Shown here: in pieces, positions 8,510 to 16,638 of the stretch
Numbering within the stretch: position 1 is the first letter of the stretch
Layout: the number at the start of each line of letters is the position of its first letter
Source: Flavobacteriales bacterium
GTDB lineage: Bacteria > Bacteroidota > Bacteroidia > Flavobacteriales_F > PHOS-HE28
DNA length: 64,000 nt
Assembly: GCA_016710015.1 (NCBI GenBank)
Contig: JADJLR010000003.1
Location: 1 to 64,000, forward strand
Direction: 5' to 3'
Translations under genes and position numbers: made by a program
The notes under the pieces: generated by a model
Database searches by the model: none
What the model was told of the DNA's origin: nothing
The model's input: the letters and a program-made list of their open reading frames with translations, nothing else

Positions 8510-9864
8510 TACACCATAGGCTCTCCGTGTTGTACCACCCCAGGTGCCGCTACGCCATGAACGCCATGGATATCCAGGGCATCCTCTGAACCACCTGTTC
8601 CAGTGGCCATTCCATACACGCCAGTCCCTGTCCTCCGCGCCCCGGTCACATTCCCACGTACCCCCGTCATGGTTCCCGGACCAGGTGTTCCTGCCGATGC
8701 GGACATTCCGCCATACATGGCGTATCCGTATGAATAGGGTCCGCCGTCATCCCCTTTGTAGTCGACTTGTAACCCGCCGGGCACATTACGGTCCAAGTCG
8801 TCGTGGAAGATCTGCATCTTGTAACCATAATTCTGGGTGCCGACGCTATACAGCCAACCCCGATCCGGGCATGAACTTGTTGGGTTTGGAGCAGCAGACC
8901 CACTGCGCAGCACACGGCTGCCGGTTAGAATATCCCAATCGCAATCTGCGCCGCCGCCTGTGCCCGTGGGCAGGTTGCGCCATTTGATCACACCAAACTC
9001 AGGATCGTCCGAGTCCACATCATCGACCACCAAATACCTCTGTAGTGTGCCGGCCTGCGGGTCGTTGGGTAGGTCGCGAACACGCACCCGTCCATTCAAG
9101 ACATCCAGCCGCTCAGTGGGTTCATCGATATTCCCTGGGTCGTCCAGATTACCCGCAAAGAAGTCACCAACACCCACATTGATCGTGGTATCGTTCAACG
9201 GGGTCAAGCGCATGCCCTCAAGTCCCTCGATACTCCTTGCGCCAGAAGGTCGAGGCGATCCATTAAGACTATCTGGTCTGTTGGTGAATAAGAAACGCAA
9301 ACGATCCGGACCATCCTCGCCGGGGTAGTCATTGCTCCACTGTAGGACCATGTCCGAACGGTCCGGTAGGGTAACGAATGGTTCTTCCGGGTCATACACA
9401 TACTTCTGCCCTATGTATCCTTGGTCTTCATTGCCGGTGAAGGTGACACCGTTGCGCATCCAAGGCCGCCAGCCGAACTGCTGGGCATAGGTGGCGGCGA
9501 AATCCACACCGACATCATCCACCAAATGGAGTCTGCTGAAAGGGCCGTTCGTATTGTTAAAGAATGTAGGACGACCGCTCAACGCGAAGAACCCACGCTG
9601 CCAATGAAGAGCCGCTGGGTCTGTATACCCGTTGAAGAAGGTGAAATCATTCGGGTAGAGCCGCGCACGGAGACTGTTCTGCGTGCTAAAATCGATCGAG
9701 AGTTGAGGGATTGTGCGGAGGTGTAACGGTGCTACACTTGCTCCATTCGCTCCCAAATAATCCGGAGCTGTAATAGGATTACCACCAGTGAGCCAATTTT
9801 GTGCTGAAATTGAAATGACCAGACATCCGCAGATGCCTACGGTCAATATCCTCTTTGTTCTCAT
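8509..9864 (-). CDS. N-terminal part of the same S74-type secreted protein
   Basis: The frame starts with a signal peptide (MRTKRILTVGICGCLVISISAQ) and reads 451 residues before stopping. Its last part has GVYGMATG- and HGVHG-type repeats. The other frame continues the same pattern (RRAYGVMGLVSAQG...AYGVHG), so the stop at 8509 comes from a shift. Adding one base, for example in the CCCC run at 8538-8541, joins both parts into a 784-residue protein spanning 7511-9864. The intact protein would be exported and trimmed or trimerised through the S74 domain. The middle part is of unknown fold. Confidence 0.78.
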   Translation of the reverse strand: MRTKRILTVGICGCLVISISAQNWLTGGNPITAPDYLGANGASVAPLHLRTIPQLSIDFSTQNSLRARLYPNDFTFFNGYTDPAALHWQRGFFALSGRPTFFNNTNGPFSRLHLVDDVGVDFAATYAQQFGWRPWMRNGVTFTGNEDQGYIGQKYVYDPEEPFVTLPDRSDMVLQWSNDYPGEDGPDRLRFLFTNRPDSLNGSPRPSGARSIEGLEGMRLTPLNDTTINVGVGDFFAGNLDDPGNIDEPTERLDVLNGRVRVRDLPNDPQAGTLQRYLVVDDVDSDDPEFGVIKWRNLPTGTGGGADCDWDILTGSRVLRSGSAAPNPTSSCPDRGWLYSVGTQNYGYKMQIFHDDLDRNVPGGLQVDYKGDDGGPYSYGYAMYGGMSASAGTPGPGTMTGVRGNVTGARRTGTGVYGMATGTGGSEDALDIHGVHGVAAPGVVQHGEPMV

Positions 9865-9896
9865 GGTCTTCAAGGTATTGAAGACCGGCCCGAGCA

Positions 9897-10946
9897 CTAC
9901 CGCACTACTATCAAACGAACGCAATCGTGATATTCTATATCCAGATACACACAATATGTACCCGAAGCCCAACCACCAATATCCAGTTCAACATTACCTC
10001 CTTGCCATGTACCATTCGCAGCACATCTGCCCATCAGGTCGGTCACCTTCCAGCCCGCCGCCGTTACAGAATTCCTAAGCAATGTCACAGCATTCAAAGC
10101 GGGATTGGGAAAGACAACAGCTGGTGCATTCCCATGCAATTCAATCAGTCCGTTCCCAATGTCACATCCGTTCGGCGAAGTCGAAACGCAAACCTCGTCG
10201 ACGTATACAAATGCACCGGATGAATTACCAGGAGTCAGATGCATGGTGTCCGTCATGGCATTCTCGAAGAAATTCCCCACGGCCAAATAGCGATACGCAC
10301 TATCTGCGGTAAAGGACCCAGAGACCAGGATCCAATCGGACGTATCTGCTATAACTTCCTGTGCGAAGAGGTGGGCGTAATTCCTAGGCTCGAATTCCGG
10401 CCCGGTGAAACCGGTCCAAATATTGGGCTGCATTGTAAAAAGAAGACCCACATTGTTAGAAGCCCAAAATACAGGTTGTGCCCATCCTGGAGTGTCAGGC
10501 GGAGAGCTACGTCCTTCGGCAGCGCTCACCCAAAAACTCAGGTAATAGACCTCTCCGATCTCCAATGGCGATGTGAGTTCCACTCCGATATGTTCGCGGA
10601 ATTCACTCTCGAAATTCCCGTATGACATACCGCCCACATATGCTGAGCCATGATGGGGCAACTGGGTTCCGAAAGGATTCTGAGGCACTCCTGCAAGGGT
10701 ATCGGACGATCCGAGGCAAGATGTAAAGTACTCAGGGCTGCCAGACCACTTCTCCCAAAACCTTGGCTTAGAATCTGGTTGGAAGCCCATGTAGGTGGGC
10801 CATTGTGGGCAGCTATCGATCTCCTCAAAACTCGGGTTGGGCACCAAGTTCTGAGCAACATTCTTAAGTGGAGCATTGAACAGCAAGCAGTAGAACAGGC
10901 ATGCCTGCCCACCCCACCACTTGCTATTCGTTGTTCCAAGAAGCAT
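9897..10946 (-). CDS. T9SS-sorted secreted protein
   Basis: A hydrophobic leader ending near KNVAQ precedes NLVPNPSFEEIDSCP, a motif I associate with secreted Bacteroidota proteins at the start of a carbohydrate-binding-like jelly-roll domain. The body contains LEIGEVYYLSFWVS and VYVDEVCVS, which fit such a sandwich. The last 75 or so residues are a T9SS type A domain (VVFPNPALNAVTLLRN...GTYCVYLDIEYHDC). The start is uncertain. ATG at 10946 gives 349 residues, and another in-frame ATG lies at 10985. The gene is upstream of, and on the same strand as, the S74 gene with a gap of 32 bp. Confidence 0.8.
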   Translation of the reverse strand: MLLGTTNSKWWGGQACLFYCLLFNAPLKNVAQNLVPNPSFEEIDSCPQWPTYMGFQPDSKPRFWEKWSGSPEYFTSCLGSSDTLAGVPQNPFGTQLPHHGSAYVGGMSYGNFESEFREHIGVELTSPLEIGEVYYLSFWVSAAEGRSSPPDTPGWAQPVFWASNNVGLLFTMQPNIWTGFTGPEFEPRNYAHLFAQEVIADTSDWILVSGSFTADSAYRYLAVGNFFENAMTDTMHLTPGNSSGAFVYVDEVCVSTSPNGCDIGNGLIELHGNAPAVVFPNPALNAVTLLRNSVTAAGWKVTDLMGRCAANGTWQGGNVELDIGGWASGTYCVYLDIEYHDCVRLIVVR

Positions 10947-11111
10947 TCGTTCGTGTTCGTGATGCTTTCGCATCGGTCCGGTCATTGTTGCCGCTATTAC
11001 TAATGCCTATGTCCGTCGCGGTTTCGTCAAGGCATCCTAAGTTATGCTGCAAGGTACAGCGGCACGTTGTGGTGGTGCGATACCTTTGTGCTGTTCTGTT
11101 TCGTTTACCTT

Positions 11112-11855
11112 TTAGCTAGGGTTAGGTGGGACATGAGCGTGCTTCGAGGGCCTCAGCCTGCGGAGTTTGGCCCCTGGTGTTAGAGCACTGGGGGCTTCTT
11201 CATTTATGGGTTGCGTGGTTGGTTCTGCGGCTTGCACCGTTCCTATGGCTTGCAGCGCGGGGTACTGCAACGCCAGTTGTTCGTTGCACCTGGCTATTTC
11301 GGCTTCGCGGGAGCGGTCTTGTTCGTTCGGGTCCACGACCATTCCACTGGCATTGTATACCGGCCGTGCTGCTGAACACGCTCTCCATGGCCCGGGTACT
11401 TCAGCACTTGGCTGCCCATAGTGTCCAGAGCTTTGGTAGATGATGATCTGCCTCGGAAATCCGGTGTAGCTGTAGCACCGTGGCCGAAGAGCCTTCACAG
11501 CTTCCAGCAATTCCGCTTCGATGGGCATCGCCACCAGAGTTCTAAGAACGGGTATCACTTCGGCGAAATTCGCGTCGTGCGGTCCTTGGCATTCGGTTCC
11601 GGATTTATCCACAACTGGACCGAACCACCTGCTTCGTTCGGCCTCGTTCAGCATTTCCCATTCCGCAGGATCCTCCATGGTATTAGGCGTGTTCGTGTGC
11701 TGCGCTACTGCGGCCTTCATCACATTGAGCAACTCTTGCGTGGTGGGTCCTTGTGCAACGCATTGCACCAAGATAAGTCCGGTACCGAGCAGGACAATGC
11801 ATCGCTGCCTTGCCTTTGCAAGAGGCCACACCGTTGCCCGCTGATCATTGTTCAT
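11112..11855 (-). CDS. secreted protein of unknown function
   Basis: The 247-residue product has a basic N-terminus (KARQR) and a hydrophobic stretch ending in VQCVAQG, which reads as a signal peptide or anchor at about residues 18-37. I recognise no domain. Cysteines occur in pairs (TECQG, RPRCYSYTG, RACSAARP, ARCNEQ) and may form periplasmic disulfides. There is no T9SS domain. The C-terminus is Pro/Arg/Lys-rich. I chose the ATG at 11855 because it places the hydrophobic segment at the N-terminus. Confidence 0.6.
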   Translation of the reverse strand: MNNDQRATVWPLAKARQRCIVLLGTGLILVQCVAQGPTTQELLNVMKAAVAQHTNTPNTMEDPAEWEMLNEAERSRWFGPVVDKSGTECQGPHDANFAEVIPVLRTLVAMPIEAELLEAVKALRPRCYSYTGFPRQIIIYQSSGHYGQPSAEVPGPWRACSAARPVYNASGMVVDPNEQDRSREAEIARCNEQLALQYPALQAIGTVQAAEPTTQPINEEAPSALTPGAKLRRLRPSKHAHVPPNPS

Positions 11856-12212
11856 GATCGCAGGTCGAGGTGGTGTGTGATACGAGGAAGGAAGCGCTAA
11901 CTTGTTGCTCGTTGCCCCTACTTTGGCGCACTCAGGGCATCGTGTTGCGACGCTGCTGCGAGAAGGCAAGCTGTTCTGATATGAACTTCATGCACCCTCA
12001 TGATCCCAAGGTAAGTGCCCAATTCGCGAATTGGTACTCCGTGTTGAAAAGATGATCGGTGGTCCGATCCCTGTTCATCCAGAGGCGCGCATTGAATGCG
12101 AGAAGCTCTTCTTGTTGGGAATAGAGGAAGAGGCCAATGACATGTACTGGTTACGGTTAGTGTTCCAGGTAGTGAACAATAGAGGAACGGTTAGACCGAA
12201 CACTCTGGACCT
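11856..12212. other. 357-bp gap without a convincing gene
   Basis: This gap holds no recognisable gene. Two short + strand frames overlap by ATGA: 11981-12055 (24 codons) and 12052-12291 (79 codons). The second contains a protein-like stretch (EKLFLLGIEEEANDMYWLRL), but its last third is antisense to the gene at 12213-12596. I cannot support either as a gene. Confidence 0.4.
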
Positions 12213-12596
12213 TCAACGCCGTTCCACGGCCCACAACGTAGCCGTACTGTCACGATCGAAATCGCGTAGACCAACGATGGTGAAGCGGTAGGCCGCGTGC
12301 GCAACGGTAGCATCCACGGCGTAGTAGATGGTATCCGGTGTGCGGCGCGAATCACTGAAGTCCACGGAAGCACCCGGGATCGCAGCCTGGACTTCCTCCA
12401 ATTTGAGTTGGTGTTCGGCCAACTGTTCCGTCGCCAATGGCCGGGCTTGTACCAAGGTGCTATGCAGTCGCTGTTTCAATTTGGACTCCGGTGTCCACGC
12501 GGCATTGGTAGCCCGATCGCCATAAATGAAGTAGACCATCAGCCCACCGATGATGAGGCCGACCGTGTAGAGTTGCAACCGACGGGTCAGGGTCAT
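12213..12596 (-). CDS. small membrane-anchored protein of unknown function
   Basis: The 127-residue product has one transmembrane segment at about residues 9-24 (YTVGLIIGGLMVYFIYG) after a basic N-terminus, so the rest is probably periplasmic. The soluble part has a helical stretch (ATEQLAEHQLKLEEVQAA) and then a beta-like end (FRFTIVGLRDFDRDSTATLWAVERR). I recognise no family. Its start abuts the CATG-octamer array at 12612, so any promoter would lie inside or beyond that array. Confidence 0.55.
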   Translation of the reverse strand: MTLTRRLQLYTVGLIIGGLMVYFIYGDRATNAAWTPESKLKQRLHSTLVQARPLATEQLAEHQLKLEEVQAAIPGASVDFSDSRRTPDTIYYAVDATVAHAAYRFTIVGLRDFDRDSTATLWAVERR

Positions 12597-12611
12597 TGTA
12601 GGGTCATTGGG

Positions 12612-12856
12612 TCATGTGGGCATGAGAACATGTGAACATGTGGTCATGGGAGCATGGGAGCATGGGAGCATGGGGGCATGGGAGCATGGGGAGCATGGGG
12701 GCATGGGAGCATGGGGGCATGGGAGCATGGGAGCATGGGGGCATGGGAGCATGGGAGCATGGGGCATGGGGGCATGTGGTCATGTGGCATGGGAGCATGG
12801 GAGCATGGGAGCATGGGGGCATGGGAGCATGGGAGCATGTGGTCATGGGGCATGAA
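12612..12856. repeat. tandem CATGNNNN octamer array
   Basis: About 245 bp of CATG repeated mostly every 8 bp, occasionally 7 or 9. The variable tetramers are mainly GGAG and GGGG, with TGGT, TGGG, TGAA and AGAA at the ends. CATG is nearly invariant while the middle four bases vary, so selection or copying follows CATG rather than one fixed unit. Frames on both strands (MGAWEHG..., HAPMPPCS...) result from the repeat and are not genes. The gap from 12597 to 12904 contains nothing else. Confidence 0.93.
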
Positions 12857-12904
12857 GGGATGGGGCAAAGGTGGAGGTTCTCGCTGGCGACGCAATGTTC
12901 CGGG

Positions 12905-13399
12905 TCATTTCATATCGCGTTTCGAACGAGCGTCTTTTCGCTGTTGGTTCAATCGTTTCCTGGAGGTGGAGAGAATGCTGTGGAACAACGGGATAAGGGC
13001 CTTCGCACGGCGAGCCAGTTCTTCGTCATGCGGATAGTGCGCCTTCACATGGCAAAGCGCTAAGCGATAGTCCGTTTCCTCCAATTCCTTGTGTGCGATC
13101 TTCATCTTATGCACGAAGTCGGCAAGGCTTTCGGCACTCTGTGCTTCACGCGTATGAGATCCAACAGAAGTGCCGCTACGTAGGATCTGATCCGCGAATA
13201 CGCTGTTCACGCGAACAAGGCGCTCTGCATAGTCCATGACCCGGCTCGCGAGGTCAAAGGTCTCCTCCACAACAGCATTGCGCTTTCGCGGAGCAGCACC
13301 GTACGGCGCTTCAGGGTCCGCCGCAACACTTGACCCAAAGAACGAAGCAAGGCATTCCTCGAACCAATTCACTGCATCGAAAGACCTAGGGTCATCCAT
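12905..13399 (-). CDS. four-helix-bundle protein (23S rRNA intervening-sequence protein family)
   Basis: The 164-residue product contains the family core SGTSVGSHTREAQSAES followed by KMKIAHKELEETDYRLAL, as in small proteins first seen in 23S rRNA insertions and related to the Avd-like fold. The usual length is about 120, so this one has an N-terminal addition of about 40 residues. I chose the ATG at 13399. Function is unknown, though RNA or nucleic-acid binding is a common guess. The gene is bracketed by CATG-octamer repeats on both sides (12612-12856 and 13442-13604), which suggests it travels with them. Confidence 0.78.
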   Translation of the reverse strand: MDDPRSFDAVNWFEECLASFFGSSVAADPEAPYGAAPRKRNAVVEETFDLASRVMDYAERLVRVNSVFADQILRSGTSVGSHTREAQSAESLADFVHKMKIAHKELEETDYRLALCHVKAHYPHDEELARRAKALIPLFHSILSTSRKRLNQQRKDARSKRDMK

Positions 13400-13441
13400 G
13401 AACTTGCGTTTGCTCCAAAGTACGTTCGCGGAGGATATTGG

Positions 13442-13604
13442 GCATGGGGGCATGAGAGGATGTGGTCATGTGAACATGAAACGCCTCCTGGGAGGAAGAA
13501 GTTGTCACATGTCCACATGAAGAAAGGCCCGGGCGCAGACACATGTCCACATGTTCACATGACGCAAAGCCCGTGCGCAGACACATGTTCACATGCTCAC
13601 TTGC
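13442..13604. repeat. dispersed inverted CATG-octamer element, copy B
   Basis: The left arm reads CATGTGGTCATGTGAACATG and the right arm contains CACATGTCCACATG and CACATGTTCACATG, roughly the reverse complement. The spacer holds GAAACGCCTCCTGG, then two AAGCCCGTGCGCAG-like modules. The copy at 27476-27633 matches it closely in order and sequence. The element ends 10 bp from the ald stop codon. Confidence 0.85.
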
Positions 13605-13614
13605 CCAAATGCTT

Positions 13615-14835
13615 CTAGAAAGCGGCCAACAGAATGTCCAGATCCTTGTACGGTAGGCGGAAGGCTTCGCCGAGGATGGCGCTGGTGAGTGAGCCGTTGT
13701 ACAAGTACACGCCGTGTCGCAGGCCGATGTCCGTTTTGATCAGGTTCTCGAAGCCACCCACTTCGCCCATGCTTTGCATTTGCGGACCGAAGATGTTGCT
13801 GAGTGCGGTGCTTGCGGTACGTGGCACACGGCTGGCGATGTTCGGCACACAGTAATGCACGACACCGTAGCGCTTGTATACCGGGTCGGTGTGGGTGGTG
13901 ACCTCGCTGGTCTCGAAGCAACCACCGCGATCGATGCTCACGTCCACGATCACGCTGCCGTTCTTCATCTCCTTCACCATTTCCTCGGTGACCACCATGG
14001 GCGTACGGCCGTGTTCGGGGCGTAGCGCACCGATGGCCACATCCGCACTGCGCAAGGCTCTGCGTAGTTCCACAGGTTGGATCACAGAGGTCCAAATGCG
14101 CTGACCCAAGCTGCTTTGCAAACGGCGCAAGCGATAGATGCTCTTGTCGAAGACCTTCACACTGGCACCCAGACCCAATGCTGCTCGGGTGGCGAATTCG
14201 CCGACGGTCCCTGCGCCGATGATGACCACCTCGGCCGGTTCCACACCACTGATGCCGCCGAGCATGAGACCCTGTCCGCCTTTGTCCGCGCTGAGGTATT
14301 CGCTTGCCACCTGAATGCTAGTGGTCCCTGCGATCTCGCCCATGGCACGCACGATGGGGTAGATCCCTTCACGGTCCTTGATGAAGTCCCACGCCACGGC
14401 CGTCATGCGCTTCTCCATCATGCGCTTCAGGGTATCCTTGGGCTGCACGGTAAGTTGTAGGGCAGAGACCAGGATCTGCTTGTGGCGGAGCAACTCGATC
14501 TCGTTGTGGGTAGGTGGAGCCACCTTCAGGATCATGTCCGCCTTGAACACTTCCTCCGGACTTTCAACGACCATGGCACCAGCCTCGCTGTAGTCGTTGT
14601 CCTGGAACTGTGCGGGCATACCGGCACCGCGTTCGATCACCACTTCGTGGCCACGACCAACAAGCACAGCAACGGACGATGGTGTAAGTGGAACGCGGTG
14701 TTCTTGGAAGGTGATCTCCTTGGGAATGCCGATGAAGAGGCTCTTCTTCCGGCGGCCCACCTCCATGAGCTGTTCCTGTGGGGCCATGGCCACTTCACGG
14801 GCCAATTGTCGAAGCAGATCGCTGGTGGGGCTCAT
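13615..14835 (-). CDS. ald: alanine dehydrogenase
   Basis: The 406-residue product would interconvert alanine and pyruvate plus ammonia with NAD. It begins with a 30-residue extension before SLFIGIPKEITFQEHRVPLTP, the substrate-domain motif. The NAD site is VVIIGAGTVGEFATRAALGLGASVKVFDKS, split by me here as the GxGxxG region near 210-235. VIVDVSIDRGGCFETS and PNIASRVPRTAS are also family-typical. Bacteroidota enzymes are often longer than the 370-residue model, as here. It is probably a single-gene unit, with a CATG-octamer element at its 3' side. Confidence 0.92.
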   Translation of the reverse strand: MSPTSDLLRQLAREVAMAPQEQLMEVGRRKKSLFIGIPKEITFQEHRVPLTPSSVAVLVGRGHEVVIERGAGMPAQFQDNDYSEAGAMVVESPEEVFKADMILKVAPPTHNEIELLRHKQILVSALQLTVQPKDTLKRMMEKRMTAVAWDFIKDREGIYPIVRAMGEIAGTTSIQVASEYLSADKGGQGLMLGGISGVEPAEVVIIGAGTVGEFATRAALGLGASVKVFDKSIYRLRRLQSSLGQRIWTSVIQPVELRRALRSADVAIGALRPEHGRTPMVVTEEMVKEMKNGSVIVDVSIDRGGCFETSEVTTHTDPVYKRYGVVHYCVPNIASRVPRTASTALSNIFGPQMQSMGEVGGFENLIKTDIGLRHGVYLYNGSLTSAILGEAFRLPYKDLDILLAAF

Positions 14836-14950
14836 CGGGGTACCAGATGCAATGGCAACGGCCCGGAAAGATACGATTCTGAAGATTCATGAATGGGCGG
14901 TTCCCCTTCCGCTTTGCAGGCAGCGGGCCTGAGGAACAGCAACCACGATG

Positions 14951-15382
14951 TCAGGCTTCCGCGCGAGATAGGCTGATCGTGCGGGTCCCGTTCTCCGCCA
15001 CACGGAAGTACACATGGACCGTATCCGGCGGCAATTGCGCGGCGGCCAGTTCCGGCCATTCGATGAAGCAGTATGAGCCACTGTCCAGGTACTCCCCGAA
15101 ACCGATGCCGTCGAGTTCCTCTTCGGCCTTCAAGCGGTAGAGGTCGAAGTGATACAGCGGTTCGTTGGTAGCGGTGCGATATTCGTTCACGATGGCGAAG
15201 CTGGGGCTGCTGGTCCGGTCGGCCACATCCAACACCTCACAGAACGCTTTGATCAATGTGGTCTTACCAGCACCTAGTTCACCGTGCAATGCGAACACTC
15301 GCCGTTCCGCATGACTTTCAAGTATCAGCTGCGCGACGGAGTCGGCTTCTGATGGTTTGCGGAGGAGGATGGTGGCGAGCAT
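14951..15382 (-). CDS. tsaE: tRNA threonylcarbamoyladenosine biosynthesis protein TsaE
   Basis: The 143-residue ATPase acts with TsaB and TsaD in making t6A at position 37 of ANN-decoding tRNAs. The Walker A motif GELGAGKTT lies near residues 34-42. The family segments SPSFAIVNEY, LYHFDLYRL and FIEWPE follow in the right order and spacing. It lies 115 bp upstream of ald on the same strand, and ald could be co-transcribed with it. No tsaB or tsaD is in the window. Confidence 0.93.
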   Translation of the reverse strand: MLATILLRKPSEADSVAQLILESHAERRVFALHGELGAGKTTLIKAFCEVLDVADRTSSPSFAIVNEYRTATNEPLYHFDLYRLKAEEELDGIGFGEYLDSGSYCFIEWPELAAAQLPPDTVHVYFRVAENGTRTISLSRAEA

Positions 15383-15460
15383 TGGGAATTCGGTCCGCAG
15401 ATTACGCAGATTTCGCAGATGAATGCCAACGTATCTCGTATGGAGCAGGCGACCCGACTG

Positions 15461-15512
15461 TCATGTGGACATTTGGACATGTGAGCATGTGGTCATGGAA
15501 ATGCCCTCGTGG
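15461..15512. repeat. CATG-octamer half element, copy C
   Basis: A left arm only: CATGTGGAC, then ACATGTGAGCATGTGGTCATGGAAATGCC broken over 15477-15505, followed by CTCGTGGTGGTAG. The last part matches copy D at 16520-16548. No right arm follows. Instead CTGACC (15520-15525) pairs with GGTCAG (15541-15546). Confidence 0.7.
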
Positions 15513-15586
15513 TGGTAGTCTGACCGGGCCCTCGCGCACTGGTCAGATGGTTTGAAACTATCGGCCATTTTGCCGACTGGGTCTGA

Positions 15587-16459
15587 TCAATCTTGATCAC
15601 GACAGATCCGATGAATGTGTCGTCGACCCTGTTCGGTTACTTCGATCAAATACACACCAGATCGAAGAGCAGTAAGATCCATGTTGAGTTCATCTTGACG
15701 GAGATCGACAGGGGCGGAAACTTCACTTCCCGTGATAGTGAAGATCCGTGCAGTAATGCCTTCAGTAGATTTCATTGGTCGAATACTTACGATGCCACTT
15801 GTTGGGTTCGGATGGGCCGTAACTACCGATGGTTCCTCAAGTTCATTAGCGCCCAAGAAGATTGGACAAGGCCAGATACCGACGAGCACAGTATCCCAAC
15901 GACTCATACATTCCAACTGGAGGGAAACCTTCGAGAGATTGGGTCCGGCTTCCATGAAGAGACCGCCATACCCTCCGACCCCTTGGATCCAAATACCAAT
16001 GTCAGTATAAAAGGCCCTTCGGCCAGATACGATCGGTCCGTCAACATCGTAATGTATCCCCACGTTGAACAACCGGGCGTCTCCACCTGCATCGCAATAC
16101 ACATTGTAGGCCGTATCACCTTCAACAAGGTTGAAATCGTAGAGCAAGTATTCAGAAACAGAGTCCCTAGGAACGAAGTACACCCGGTCACCTAACACAC
16201 GGATCGCTCCTTTGTATCCAGCATTGCATGTATCGATCTTCTTGTAGGCCTCGCCTAAGATCACTGTGTCCACACCATAGGCGCAATAATTCGTTAGTTC
16301 CTCAAGCTCCGGACTAGGTGGTGGTGGTGGATAATAATACCGTGCGTTGGTCCAAACTGCTCCGCTATCCGGAAATGAAATGTCAGGCTGGGCAAGGCCA
16401 GAGCCGCAGATCGTTACTCCAAACGATAGTAAGAGGAAGGATTTCCAACTCGGAAGCAT
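15587..16459 (-). CDS. T9SS-sorted secreted protein
   Basis: The 290-residue product starts with a signal peptide (SFLLLSFGVTICGSGLAQ) and has a proline run (YYYPPPPPSPELEE) near residues 41-54. The mid part is unrecognised, with spaced cysteines. It ends in a T9SS type A domain (VVTAHPNPTSGIVSIRP...RSGVYLIEVTEQG). It is likely exported across the outer membrane and attached to or released from the surface. The flanking DNA holds CATG-octamer elements on both sides (copies C and D), so it is probably transcribed alone. Confidence 0.8.
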   Translation of the reverse strand: MLPSWKSFLLLSFGVTICGSGLAQPDISFPDSGAVWTNARYYYPPPPPSPELEELTNYCAYGVDTVILGEAYKKIDTCNAGYKGAIRVLGDRVYFVPRDSVSEYLLYDFNLVEGDTAYNVYCDAGGDARLFNVGIHYDVDGPIVSGRRAFYTDIGIWIQGVGGYGGLFMEAGPNLSKVSLQLECMSRWDTVLVGIWPCPIFLGANELEEPSVVTAHPNPTSGIVSIRPMKSTEGITARIFTITGSEVSAPVDLRQDELNMDLTALRSGVYLIEVTEQGRRHIHRICRDQD

Positions 16460-16508
16460 ACTCGAAGGTAGATCACTTCGCTAGGTCAACCATCAAAAGG
16501 TCATTTGG

Positions 16509-16635
16509 GCATTTGACCATGTGGTCATGGAAAGCCTTCGTGGTGGTAGACCACATCAACGTTCACAAGCACAAACGCACAAACTCGCCCCTGCAGCCAT
16601 GTCCACATGACCACATGTCCACATGTTCACATGAT
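16509..16635. repeat. dispersed inverted CATG-octamer element, copy D
   Basis: The left arm is GACCATGTGGTCATGG. The right arm is CCATGTCCACATGACC continuing with ACATGTCCACATGTTCACATG. The two can pair as a long imperfect hairpin. The spacer shares CTTCGTGGTGGTAG with copy C. The element ends 3 bp before the porX stop codon. Confidence 0.82.
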
Positions 16636-16638
16636 CAC

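Noticed and set aside
11981..12291. Two small overlapping + strand frames (ATGA junction)
   Set aside because: Short, with no recognisable motif, and the second runs antisense to a better candidate.
12612..12856. CATG array as a second CRISPR
   Set aside because: The unit is 8 bp with no unique spacers, so it is a microsatellite-like array.
12604..13063. MGAWEHG- and HAPMPPCS-type frames
   Set aside because: Pure products of the CATGNNNN array on both strands.
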